DNA of 64,000 nt, from positions 2,790,001 through 2,854,000 of the forward strand of contig CP179201.1 in NCBI GenBank assembly GCA_051201605.1. Direction: 5' to 3'. Shown here piece by piece: positions 45,046 to 53,544 of this stretch. Source of the DNA: CABZJG01 sp902512685 (lineage in GTDB: Bacteria > Pseudomonadota > Alphaproteobacteria > Rhodobacterales > Rhodobacteraceae). The notes under the pieces are model-generated. The model did no database searches and had not been told where the DNA came from. It saw nothing but the letters and a program-made list of their open reading frames with translations. The position numbers and the translations under genes were made by a program. Positions within the stretch are counted from its first letter, which is position 1. Each line of letters begins with the position of its first letter.

Positions 45046-45171
45046 ACTGGGCGCCCTGTTTGCATTTTTAACCCGGTTGAATATTGTCGTCCTGTCCTAG
45101 GGTATTTGGGGTGAATTGAGTGATTGAACCCTATTTATAAAACGTAAGATCGGCAGAGCACAGGAGGCACA

Positions 45172-45465
45172 ATGGCAAAAGGATATTGGATCGCACAGGT
45201 CACGGTCACGGACCTTGAAATATACGAAGAGTATAAAGCGGCAAATGCCCTTGCCTTTGCCAAGTTCGGAGGCCGGTTTGTTGTGCGCGGCGGCACACAG
45301 GTAACAAAAGAAGGGTCTACCCATCCTCGCTCGGTGGTGATTGAATTTCCCAACTATGAGGCCGCTCTTGCGTGCTATGACAGCCCCGAATATCAAACCG
45401 CGCTGGCCATCCGCCACGGTATTTCGGAAGGTAATCTGGTAATAATTGAAGGATATGACAGCTGA
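45172..45465 (+). CDS. DUF1330 family protein
   Basis: A 97-residue protein with the ferredoxin-like (dimeric alpha/beta barrel) DUF1330 layout: MAKGYWIAQVTVTDLEIYEE, FGGRFVVRGG, RSVVIEFPNYEAALACYDSP and EYQTALAIR. The function of this common family is unknown. AGGAGG precedes the ATG. Its 3' end overlaps the TerB-like gene by 11 bases. Confidence 0.92.
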   Translation: MAKGYWIAQVTVTDLEIYEEYKAANALAFAKFGGRFVVRGGTQVTKEGSTHPRSVVIEFPNYEAALACYDSPEYQTALAIRHGISEGNLVIIEGYDS

Positions 45466-45904
45466 TATGTTTGCAAATTTATTAAAGTCTTTGCTTGCCC
45501 CCGAACCGGCTCAATTGGCACCCAGTGATGCGCGGCTGGCTATTGCTGCGCTTTTGGTGCGGGTGGCCCGATCTGACAATCATTATGCAGAAAGTGAAAT
45601 TCAGCGGATCAACAGAGTGCTGCAAACCCGATACGGCCTTGATGCTGCGACCGCTGCCACCTTGCGTCAGGACGGTGAAATGCTTGAACAAGAGGCGCCC
45701 GATACAGTGCGTTTTACCCGGGCCATCAAAGATGCCGTTCCTTATGACGACCGCACCGCCGTGATCGAAGCCCTCTGGCAGATTGCCCTGGCAGATGGCG
45801 CCCGCAATGATGATGAAGATGCGCTGCTGCGGCTTGTGGCAAAATTACTCGGGATCAGCGATGTGGACAATGCAGCAGCCCGCCAACGCGCCGCCCGGAT
45901 ATGA
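45455..45904 (+). CDS. TerB-like (tellurite resistance protein B family) protein
   Basis: A ~149-residue helical protein with the TerB fold: LAIAALLVRVARSDNHYAES, EIQRINRVL and VIEALWQIALADGARNDDED. The acidic patches RSDNHYAESE and DGARNDDED are the paired metal-site regions of TerB. The start at 45455 overlaps the previous gene; an ATG at 45467 is also possible. It overlaps the next gene as ATGA, so three genes form one unit. No other ter genes are nearby. Confidence 0.85.
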   Translation: MTADMFANLLKSLLAPEPAQLAPSDARLAIAALLVRVARSDNHYAESEIQRINRVLQTRYGLDAATAATLRQDGEMLEQEAPDTVRFTRAIKDAVPYDDRTAVIEALWQIALADGARNDDEDALLRLVAKLLGISDVDNAAARQRAARI

Positions 45905-46638
45905 TTGCCACCCTGCCCATGTATGATCGGCGCGAAATCCGCGCAGCAACAGACAGCTTGTGGCAGGCCATACGCACATCCCTGGGTTACGGCCCTGCGC
46001 AGCTCACCCGCAGCGGCGACCCATGGCCATTATGGCAGGATCAAAATTTACTTTTGGGGCAAACCTGCAGCCTGCCCTATCGCCTGAAATTGGCAAAGGA
46101 TGTGCAATATGTGGGCACGCCCGATTACGGGCTAGAGGGCTGCCCACCGGGGTATTATGCTTCGGTTTTCATCGCCCGCCGGGATGCGTCTTTATCCAAT
46201 TTTCACAATCAAAGCTTTGCCTTTAACGAACCGTTGTCGCAATCCGGATGGGCCGGTCCCATCGACTATCTGAACCGCCACACCATCCGCCCAAGCGAAT
46301 GTCTGCGCAGCGGCTCACATCAAAACTCGGCGCGTTATGTGGCCGAAGGACGAGCCGCCTTTGCCGCTATTGATGGCCAAAGCTGGCGGTTGATCAAAGC
46401 CTATGATCCTTGGGCCAAAGACCTGTTCGAGATCGCCCAAAGCGATCCAACCCCCGGTTTGCCCATGATTTGTGCTCAGCGGTTTCATCCGGCGGAATTG
46501 GCCCAAGCCTGCGCACAGGCGATTACATCCTTTCCTAAAAACGCGCGCCAAGCGCTTGGAATAGAGGGATTTGTTGACGTATCATCATCCGCCTACCTGA
46601 CTTTGCCCAACCCTGTTGATGTCGCAGATTATTGCTAG
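45901..46638 (+). CDS. PhnD-like periplasmic-binding-fold protein without signal peptide
   Basis: A 245-residue protein with the fold of PhnD-type phosphonate-binding proteins (IATLPMYDRREIRAATDSLW, LLLGQTCSLPYRLKLAKDVQ, VGTPDYGLEGCPPGYYASVF). It begins directly with MIATLPMYDR and has no signal peptide, so it is probably cytoplasmic and not a transport protein. Members in Rhodobacterales are common and uncharacterised. It overlaps the TerB-like gene by four bases. Function unknown. Confidence 0.8.
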   Translation: MIATLPMYDRREIRAATDSLWQAIRTSLGYGPAQLTRSGDPWPLWQDQNLLLGQTCSLPYRLKLAKDVQYVGTPDYGLEGCPPGYYASVFIARRDASLSNFHNQSFAFNEPLSQSGWAGPIDYLNRHTIRPSECLRSGSHQNSARYVAEGRAAFAAIDGQSWRLIKAYDPWAKDLFEIAQSDPTPGLPMICAQRFHPAELAQACAQAITSFPKNARQALGIEGFVDVSSSAYLTLPNPVDVADYC

Positions 46639-46728
46639 CAGACTTGTGTCGCCTTTATCGCTTAAATCCTAGTGGACATCTCAGCTTAGGTTTGAGATTG
46701 TCAAAGAGCATAGCAAAAAGGAAAAAGC

Positions 46729-47163
46729 ATGACCATTGTTCAACCGGACTGGATCAGCGGACTGTTAGGCGGTCTGATGATCGGCCTAGCGGGGGCTATA
46801 TTTTTACTTGGAAATGGCCGGATCATGGGGGCAAGCGGAATACTGGGGCGCGTGCTGGATCGCTCTGAAACCCAGCCAATGGTGGAAAATATTGTCTTTC
46901 TTCTGGCCTTGGTTTTGGCCCCAATTGTTTTTTCCCAATGGTTTGCAACAGGCCCCACCCACCTAAGCGACAACTGGCTGGTGATTATTTCCGCAGGTCT
47001 ATTGGTGGGCATTGGAACGCGCCTTGCCAATGGCTGCACCTCTGGCCACGGGGTTTGCGGTATCTCGCGGCTTTCTCCGCGGGGGATTGTTTCAACCTTT
47101 CTCTATATCACAGCCGGCGGGGCCACAATTGCGCTGCTGCGCCATATTTGGGGGCTGATCTAA
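46729..47163 (+). CDS. YeeE/YedE-family membrane protein (first of pair)
   Basis: A 144-residue membrane protein with about four helices. GTRLANGCTSGHGVCGISRL near residue 98 carries the conserved Cys motif of YeeE/YedE sulfur-compound transporters. Rhodobacterales and other bacteria often split this family into two half-size proteins, as here. A ribosome site AAAAGGAAAAAG precedes the ATG. The stop overlaps the ATG of the second half. Confidence 0.9.
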   Translation: MTIVQPDWISGLLGGLMIGLAGAIFLLGNGRIMGASGILGRVLDRSETQPMVENIVFLLALVLAPIVFSQWFATGPTHLSDNWLVIISAGLLVGIGTRLANGCTSGHGVCGISRLSPRGIVSTFLYITAGGATIALLRHIWGLI

Positions 47164-47591
47164 TGCGGATTGTATTTGCACTTATCAGCGGCGCACTGTT
47201 TGGCATCGGGCTGTGTGTCTCGGGCATGACAAATACGCTAAAGGTGCAGGGCTGGCTTGACATCTTTGGCGCGTGGGATCCGACCTTGGCCTTTGTCATG
47301 GGCGGCGCAATTTTGCCAATGGCCGTGGCATGGCGCATGCTTAAAAACCAAAGCCCCCAGCCCGCAATTGCGCAAACCACCAGCTCAACTGCGTTGTTTG
47401 ACCGCCAGTTTGTCATCGGATCGGTGCTTTTTGGGGCAGGATGGGGAATCGCTGGCCTATGTCCGGGCCCGGCCATTGCCTCGCTTGGTTTTGGCGGCAT
47501 CGGCGGCGTGGTGTTTTTGCTGGCCATGGCGGCCGGCATGCTGATGACCCCAAGGATCAGGGCGCGCCTTACGGCTGCCGCCCCGATCTAA
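47163..47591 (+). CDS. YeeE/YedE-family membrane protein (second of pair, DUF6691-like)
   Basis: A 142-residue membrane protein complementary to the preceding gene. It has GIGLCVSGMTNTLKVQGWLD near the N-terminus and GWGIAGLCPGPAIASLGFGG near residue 100, each with the single Cys typical of this partner. Translation is coupled (TAATG). Together the pair likely moves thiosulfate or another sulfur species across the inner membrane. No rhodanese or sulfur regulator gene is adjacent. Confidence 0.9.
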   Translation: MRIVFALISGALFGIGLCVSGMTNTLKVQGWLDIFGAWDPTLAFVMGGAILPMAVAWRMLKNQSPQPAIAQTTSSTALFDRQFVIGSVLFGAGWGIAGLCPGPAIASLGFGGIGGVVFLLAMAAGMLMTPRIRARLTAAAPI

Positions 47592-47699
47592 ATTTATAAG
47601 CACGCCGCATGCACCTTCCCCTATTCGGATCAAAGAGCTTGACGATTTTTATGCGCGGTGCCACGGTTTGCGCGGTTTTGCAGTAAAAGGATACCCGCC

Positions 47700-48668
47700 A
47701 TGAGTGATGCGTTTTTTCAACCTGTTTCTGGCATGGACATGCCGCGCTTTGCCGGCGTTCCCACCTTTATGCGCCTGCCCCTCGTTGAACCCGATCATCC
47801 GCGCTTTAAAGAGGTCGAGATTGGTTTGGTTGGCGTGCCGTGGGACAGCGGCACCACCAACCGCCCCGGCCCCCGGCATGGGCCACGCCAGTTGCGCGAT
47901 GCCTCGACCATGATCCGTGCCCAGCATTCGGTCAGCGGCGTGCGCCCGTTTGAAGCCGCCGCCTGCGCGGATGTGGGCGATGTATGCTGTAATCCGGCCG
48001 ACATCGGCGATACCCTGCAGCGCATCACCCAATTTTATGACACTCTTCTGGACCATTCAATTGTGCCCCTAACCGCTGGCGGTGATCACCTAACCTCTTT
48101 GCCGGTGCTGCGCGCGATGGCCAAAAAGGCACCGCTCGGGATGATCCATTTTGACAGCCACACCGATCTGTTTCACAGCTATTTCAATGGCCAGATGTAT
48201 ACCCATGGCACCCCATTTCGGCGCGCCATGGAAGAGGGTCTTTTGGACCCCAAGCGGGTGATACAAATCGGCATTCGCGGCACGCAATATGATCAAGAAG
48301 ATTTGGATTTCGCCAAAGCCGAGGGCATTCGGGTGGTGAAAATAGAAGAATTTTTCAACCGTGGCGTTGAAGATGTCATGGCCGAAGCGCGCGAGATTGT
48401 CGGCGCTGAAGATACCTATGTGTCCTATGATATTGATTTTGTTGATCCCACCTTTGCTCCGGGCACCGGCACCCCCGAGGTTGGCGGCCCGAATAGTTTT
48501 CAGGCGCTGCAGGTGGTGCGCGAATTAAGCGGGGTACATATTGTTGGTGCGGATATGGTCGAAGTATCGCCGCCCTTTGATGCTGCGGGCGGCACCGCCT
48601 ATCTTGGGGTGTCGATCATGTTCGAGCTTTTGTGCCAAATTGTCAGCAACCGCAAAGCAAAAAATTGA
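47700..48668 (+). CDS. speB: Ureohydrolase, agmatinase-like
   Basis: A 322-residue ureohydrolase that cleaves a guanidino group to urea with a two-metal site. The metal ligands are in TAGGDHLTSLP, MIHFDSHTDLFHSYF and VSYDIDFVDPTFAPGTGTPE. The motif is HFDSHTD instead of the HFDAHxD of most agmatinases. SGTTNRPGPRHGPRQLRDAS is the usual substrate loop. Agmatine is the default guess, but related enzymes act on guanidinobutyrate, guanidinopropionate or guanidine, and the sequence does not decide. AAAAGG precedes the ATG at 47700; the upstream extension is discarded. Confidence 0.85.
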   Translation: MSDAFFQPVSGMDMPRFAGVPTFMRLPLVEPDHPRFKEVEIGLVGVPWDSGTTNRPGPRHGPRQLRDASTMIRAQHSVSGVRPFEAAACADVGDVCCNPADIGDTLQRITQFYDTLLDHSIVPLTAGGDHLTSLPVLRAMAKKAPLGMIHFDSHTDLFHSYFNGQMYTHGTPFRRAMEEGLLDPKRVIQIGIRGTQYDQEDLDFAKAEGIRVVKIEEFFNRGVEDVMAEAREIVGAEDTYVSYDIDFVDPTFAPGTGTPEVGGPNSFQALQVVRELSGVHIVGADMVEVSPPFDAAGGTAYLGVSIMFELLCQIVSNRKAKN

Positions 48669-48772
48669 ACCACCGTGATACTGCCGCGATACCGACGCGA
48701 TACAGACAGGGACTTTGCTGCTTAGGCAAAGACCAACAACTATCAAATTGACTTAAATCTTTCGGAGTTGAT

Positions 48773-48967
48773 TTACTTTTGAAAATACAAAATCACCCCT
48801 AAAACAAAGCCGCTAGAGCATAAAAGATAACCCATGGGGATGAGGTAAAACGGCTCTATAAGAGTGCCGTCGTCTGCCACATAGCCATCAATCAGCGCAA
48901 ATAAAATTTGCATCCCAATTCCGCAGGCAAAAAATCCAAATGCAAGGTACAACACTGTATTTTTCAT
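48773..48967 (-). CDS. DUF3955-like small membrane protein
   Basis: A 64-residue protein with two hydrophobic helices around a soluble turn, VADDGTLIEPFYLIPMGYLL, whose GxLxEPFxLIPxG pattern matches DUF3955. TTGGA lies seven bases before the ATG. Base composition is AT-rich like the following region. Function unknown. A weak hairpin CTTTGC...GCAAAG (48713-48731) lies between it and the convergent ureohydrolase gene. Confidence 0.7.
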   Translation of the reverse strand: MKNTVLYLAFGFFACGIGMQILFALIDGYVADDGTLIEPFYLIPMGYLLCSSGFVLGVILYFQK

Positions 48968-49158
48968 TTATTGATCCAATTAAAACAGCGTAAAAATTAA
49001 ATTATAAGCGACATAATCTAGGGTGGGAGAATTCTAACTTTAAAAATAAACTTGGCCTTTAATCACATTCTAACAAATTATTTTTATCTTATCATATCCC
49101 TTGGGCAAAGTCAGCACCGGCCCTATTAGGTTTGCCTTCAAAACTTTGGGAACCTGTA

Positions 49159-50271
49159 TCAGGGAGCCCCTGCGCCGGTTGATACGCCAAGACCATTGGC
49201 GGCTATTCGCAGGATCATTTGATCGTAACTCATATTAAGATTGAGCAAACAAGATCAGTAAAAATAGCCTTTTCCAAGACCCGGCATAAGGTTGGCTTCG
49301 ATAAAATAAAGCACATTATGCCCATCCATTTTTATATCAATTCGGGCAAAAGATTTGCCACCCAAAGCCCTAAACACCACCCGTGCCATGGTTGAAAGTT
49401 GCTTTCGAAGCACCGCGCTAGCAACCGCGACAACCTGTTCTGTGTCATTCTTTTTGATATTGAAATCCAATATTCGGTGACCGTTTTTATTTTTCGACGT
49501 AATGATCTCGATCGGCATTGTCGTATATTTTTGGGTTTTGCAGTCTTGGAAAACGCCAACTGTGAATTCTCGGCCTGTTAAATAGGTTTCTGCCAAGGTC
49601 GTATTGTTTTGCCTGCTATATATTTTTGCAACCTTGGATTTGAAACCTGCAAAATTGTGAACGTATGAAAATGCATCAACGCCGCGACTATCGCCGCCTG
49701 TCACCAGCTTAAGAAATAAAGGAAAGGCGATTGGAATCGATGCCTCAGTTGGATGTTCACCGGGGACTGATTTGAAATATTGCGCTGTCTGAACCCCTAT
49801 GTTTTGAACTATATCCTTTGCCTGGCTTTTGTTAGATTCACGTTCTAGCGCCTGTCTATTTGACCCCAGATAGGCGATCCCGTTTTGATCCAAACAATCA
49901 TTCAACCAAGTTTTACCCGCGCCAAATTCGAAATACTTTACGCCCGAAAAAACAAGATCCGGCCGTCTGTTCAAAACACGCTCAAGGTCCGATTTAGTAG
50001 AGATTTCCGAAATCTTTACATGCTGATATTTTTGAGACGAAATTTTGAAAATTAGGTGTTCATCTAGAATAATGCCTACGTTTTTCTGATAAATTTGTGG
50101 GCTTTCCGCTTTGGGAACCGTAAGTATTACAATAGATTTATTGTCTTTTATGGGCAAATCTATCTGGGAAAGAACATTTCGGTTTCGGTATGCGGGAAAT
50201 GTGAAACCAACGCTAATGGAATTCACTGGCTTGCCAATGATTAGTATTGTTTTTGTATGTTCTGATTTCAA
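49159..50271 (-). pseudogene. D-Ala-D-Ala-ligase-like ATP-grasp enzyme with in-frame TGA near the C-terminus
   Basis: The first 338 codons encode an ATP-grasp ligase of the D-alanine--D-alanine ligase type (ATP-grasp region FPLFLKLVTGGDSRGVDAF, AETYLTGREFTVGVF, SFARIDIKMDGHNVLYFIEA, NLMPGLGKGYFY). The frame is then stopped by TGA at 49255-49257. Read through, the same frame continues for 31 codons to a second TGA at 49159, with SCLLNLNMSYDQMILRIAAN, the expected final helix. CGA to TGA would explain it. Translation starts at a TTG at 50271 with AGGA upstream. Low GC compared with neighbours suggests import. Whether it is dead, tolerated as truncated, or read through is open. Confidence 0.7.
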
Positions 50272-50389
50272 AATATATCCTAACAGTGCTTGCGCAAATT
50301 TTTAAAGAAACGCGATGGGTTTCAATGGCTTAGCTCTGAATGGAACAATAAAAATAGCGATAAATTCCAGATATCGATATCTGCATTTT

Positions 50390-50521
50390 ATGAAAGCTAT
50401 GACATTAAAGCGAAAAGTACGCGCCACTCATATCTATGAGGACTTGAGGGCGAAGATAATCAATGGAGTAAACGCGGGGCATTTGCAAGAAAATAATTGC
50501 CGATCACCAGCGTTTATATAG
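50390..50521 (+). pseudogene. Possible truncated GntR-type regulator N-terminus
   Basis: A 43-codon frame whose middle (RATHIYEDLRAKIINGVNAG) resembles the first helices of GntR-family DNA-binding domains (xxxxIYexLRxxIlxGxlxpG). It stops before the recognition helix. It lies upstream of and divergent from the damaged ATP-grasp gene. The rest of any regulator is absent. The resemblance covers only ~20 residues. Confidence 0.3.
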
Positions 50522-50524
50522 TAA

Positions 50525-51028
50525 CTATTTCATCCAGCTTTTGACCTGTTTGATTTTGCCGGCATCTGCAGCGCCCGAAACTTTGCCCAGTATCTTGCCA
50601 TCTTCTCGCAGCACGATCACCTGCATCTGTTTCGTACCTGATATGCCGAACGGCTTATTCAACACGGCCGCTTTTTGATAAATCGTATAGATTCGATCCT
50701 GCCAGTCTTGGGTTGCAAACGCTTTTTTCAGACCGCCGTCAATCATGCCTTTCAAAAATCGTGCACCGCGCCCCATTAGCAGAACTTGGACAAAATTATC
50801 GGAAGGCGAAAAGCCCATTTGCGCAACCCAATCTTCCACCGCGCTTTGCTGCCCACGTTTATAGGCCAGCAAAATGACCGTTTTTTTACCCGGAAGCCCT
50901 TTGGGCCACTCGACCTCTTGGCCGCTTAAATTTGTAAAGGGCATCACTTTGGGCAGGCCGTCGGCCTGCGCGGTGCCAAACAGTGCGGTTGTAAGGACAA
51001 TGGTGATTACCATCAGCAACTTTTGCAT
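50525..51028 (-). CDS. Exported thioredoxin-fold-like protein (YtfJ-like)
   Basis: A 167-residue periplasmic protein. It has a signal peptide of ~22 residues (LLMVITIVLTTALFGTAQA). The mature part PKVMPFTNLSGQEVEWPKGL, KTVILLAYKRGQQSAVEDWV and MQVIVLREDGKILGKVSG follows a thioredoxin-like order but has no cysteine, so it is not a redox enzyme. A distant link to YtfJ is possible. No partner gene is evident. Confidence 0.65.
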   Translation of the reverse strand: MQKLLMVITIVLTTALFGTAQADGLPKVMPFTNLSGQEVEWPKGLPGKKTVILLAYKRGQQSAVEDWVAQMGFSPSDNFVQVLLMGRGARFLKGMIDGGLKKAFATQDWQDRIYTIYQKAAVLNKPFGISGTKQMQVIVLREDGKILGKVSGAADAGKIKQVKSWMK

Positions 51029-51219
51029 TTCTGTACACTCCCAATTGGCGATACCACTCTGGTTTGAAATGGTAACTTAAGCAATTTGATTTTCAAGCCT
51101 GAAGCATAAGATAAAATCATTGCAGTGCGCAGCACCGTCATCAGCCGTCGGGGATGGGCGTTTTTGCGTCTACTGACCGGCGCCGCTCAAACAGGCGTTG
51201 GCTGGCAGCGGGCCAAGTT

Positions 51220-52419
51220 TTATATCTGCCGTTCATAACGCCGCAGCCAATGGGCGCTGACAACCCCGCAACAGGCAAAAACAGCAACCCCGATCATCAT
51301 GACAACAGGCGTTCCGTTGAAAAACTGCCCTGCTATGCCAGCCAAGATCACCGACCCCATCGTTGCGAAAGCGCTTACAACACTGGCCGCTGTGCCGGCA
51401 ACATGGCCCAAAGGCTCCATCGCTAGCGCGGTTAAGTTTCCCATGGTCATTCCGGCGTGAAAGAAAACCCCAAACACCCAGAACACAAATAAAGCAAACC
51501 CGAGGGATCCAGAAACCAGCCCCGCGTTTAACAGCAAGAGCATCGAAATGCTCCACACCACTTGGACCTGAAAAGCCGCGCTCACCAGTCGGCGCATCCC
51601 CAATTTCATTACCAACATTGCATTTACGAAACTGGCAGATGCCGCAAAGATGGAAATCAGCGCAAACCAGAACGGAAAACTAACGGCGCGATCAAAGTAC
51701 TGATCAAAAACCGGTTGCACCAGCAGTAGAGCGGTAAACAAAATGCTATAGGAAAAGACCAATGTCACAATAGCGGTGCGCACAATCGGAAGCGACATTA
51801 TTTCAATCACGGCCGATTTGAAGCTTTCATAGCGAAAAGCAACCCGGTTTTCGGCCGTAACCGGCTCTGTAATGCGCAGCCCCATCCAAGTGGTGCTGAT
51901 TATAACAAAGAGGATGAACACAGCAAAAATGGCCTGCCATTCAAAAAAGATCATGACACCCGCGCCCAACATCGGAGCCATAGCAGGCACCAGTGCAAAA
52001 ACAATCATTATGAAAGAAGAAATACGCGCCATTTCGCGGCCCGAATATAAATCGCGCACCAAAGCATGCGAAACAACCCGAGGCCCCGCCGCCCCTATAC
52101 CTTGCAAAAGACGTGCAAACAGCATGGTCTCTAAGCTGGTAGCCATCATGCAAACCGCTGCAGATAAAACATAAAGACCCGCCCCAAAATATATAATCCT
52201 CTTGCGCCCAAAACTATCTGACAAGGGCCCCATAACAAAGGTTCCAAGCGCCATACCGACAACGAAAGATGATAAAATCAGTTGCGCTTGATTTGGGCTT
52301 TCAGGGGACAACTGCGCGGCAATATGGGGCAAAGCCGGCAGCATCCCGTCGATTGACAGCGCAACCGTGGCCACCAACATTGCCATAAGCGCAATAAACT
52401 CAGGGGTAGAAATGCGCAC
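51220..52419 (-). CDS. MFS multidrug efflux transporter, Bcr/CflA type
   Basis: A ~399-residue twelve-helix exporter. The N-terminal LMAMLVATVALSIDGMLPAL and QAQLILSSFVVGMALGTFVM, followed by GPLSDSFGRKRIIYFGA (the MFS loop motif), are typical of the Bcr/CflA drug-resistance subfamily. The GTG at 52419 has AGGG six bases upstream and gives the usual N-terminus; another GTG at 52458 would add 13 residues. It should use the proton gradient to expel toxic compounds. Confidence 0.88.
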   Translation of the reverse strand: MRISTPEFIALMAMLVATVALSIDGMLPALPHIAAQLSPESPNQAQLILSSFVVGMALGTFVMGPLSDSFGRKRIIYFGAGLYVLSAAVCMMATSLETMLFARLLQGIGAAGPRVVSHALVRDLYSGREMARISSFIMIVFALVPAMAPMLGAGVMIFFEWQAIFAVFILFVIISTTWMGLRITEPVTAENRVAFRYESFKSAVIEIMSLPIVRTAIVTLVFSYSILFTALLLVQPVFDQYFDRAVSFPFWFALISIFAASASFVNAMLVMKLGMRRLVSAAFQVQVVWSISMLLLLNAGLVSGSLGFALFVFWVFGVFFHAGMTMGNLTALAMEPLGHVAGTAASVVSAFATMGSVILAGIAGQFFNGTPVVMMIGVAVFACCGVVSAHWLRRYERQI

Positions 52420-52595
52420 CAAGAACCCTATCCAAAACAATTTTTCACGTATGAACACTGCCTAATAGGGGCAAAAGCAACTTGTGAAAAGACTATAATG
52501 TACGTTTCATGATTCTATATGATGGTCAGCGCAAGAACCACGTATTTTTGGGGCTCTTTTCATAGAACCGCAGATCGATGAACAGGAAACAGGTT

Positions 52596-52970
52596 TTATT
52601 GTAATGTCACATTCCAACGGCTTGTGAACGCTTGTTTGTTTTTCCAATTTTCAATGTTGCCATCAACGCAGGAAACTGCGACCGGATCACGGATCATTTC
52701 GAACTCTTGGTCCCAAATATATCCGAGATCAAAACAGATTTCTTTATACTTACCCAAAGTTCTATTCTTTACGTTAACCATAGCCCGAATGATATTGGCT
52801 TCTACGTCCCGATCACTCCATTTAGCGACACCATAATCAACAACTATCATTTGCCGTTCTGTTTCTTCCCAATCACGACGTTTGTGGAAAGCGATCACAT
52901 CATCAAGGGCTCTGAATTTACCTAAATACCCAGAAGGTATGCAAAGTATTTTTCCCCAGCAGTTGATCAA
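52596..52970 (-). CDS. Hypothetical protein, possibly a gene fragment
   Basis: A 124-codon frame beginning at TTG with a stop codon two codons upstream and no clear ribosome site. The protein (FRALDDVIAFHKRRDWEETE, KNRTLGKYKEICFDLGYIWD) has a normal amino-acid mix and looks like real coding sequence, but I do not recognise it. It directly follows the truncated phosphotransferase fragment. It may be a decayed gene. Confidence 0.4.
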   Translation of the reverse strand: MINCWGKILCIPSGYLGKFRALDDVIAFHKRRDWEETERQMIVVDYGVAKWSDRDVEANIIRAMVNVKNRTLGKYKEICFDLGYIWDQEFEMIRDPVAVSCVDGNIENWKNKQAFTSRWNVTLQ

Positions 52971-52979
52971 GAGCTAGGT

Positions 52980-53366
52980 TCATCTCAGACTCGAAAGCTT
53001 CTTTGAGGCCTTTGACCCTTGGCCCTTGCGTAAGAGTAACTTGGCTACACTTTCAGTATCTTCCTTCCACATATCCCCCTCAACATAACCATAAACCACT
53101 AGCGATACTTCCGGCCAAAACCCCACAAGGTCGGGGGCTACATTCAACCCTTCCAGACGCTGCAGGGCATTTACTTCATCTTGGGGCAGATTAGGACAGA
53201 GAGTACTCATCATGGGCGGCTTAAACTCTTTAGCCACTAGGCTCTTTTCTGCCGTATCAATGCGCCAAACGCTGTTAAGATAATCACCCTGCAGCATCTG
53301 AAAGTGTGTTTGTTCATCTACCAGACCTTGGCTGGAAAGGAACTTTCGGATCTCGGGTTCGGTCAT
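52980..53366 (-). pseudogene. Truncated aminoglycoside/choline-kinase-like phosphotransferase
   Basis: A 128-codon frame whose product matches only the N-terminal lobe of an APH/choline-kinase-type phosphotransferase: FQMLQGDYLNSVWRIDTAEK, SLVAKEFKP with the ATP-binding lysine, and PDLVGFWPEVSLVVYGYVEG. The catalytic HGD and DWE/Q motifs of the C-terminal lobe are missing. A change of frame near codon ~115 would continue as GLKEAFESEMNLALDQLLGK for a further ~30 codons before stopping. The gene looks degraded. The ATG at 53366 is plausible. Confidence 0.6.
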
Positions 53367-53544
53367 GCTAAATATTTCAAAGTTTTTAAGATGTCGCTTT
53401 CATGTGTCCCACGGGTGACTTTTCAAAACGGAACAGGTCAGGTGGAAGGCCACAACGAGACTATCAATGTTTTAGGCCGGTTCGCGAACTGCACCTTAAA
53501 GGACAAGCCTTGGGTGAGGCATCTTGCATCAATCATTAAGCAAA

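Noticed and set aside
48669..48735. Hairpin CTTTGC...GCAAAG and short GCGATAC repeats after the ureohydrolase gene as a terminator or repeat family.
   Set aside because: The stem is only six base pairs without a T-run and the repeats are two short copies, so neither is supported as a separate feature.
49080..49250. A minus-strand frame after the ATP-grasp gene reading RQWSWRINRRRGSLIQVPKV, which at first looked like a separate gene end.
   Set aside because: It is only a shifted frame over the read-through C-terminus of the ATP-grasp gene, whose own frame shows clear family similarity.
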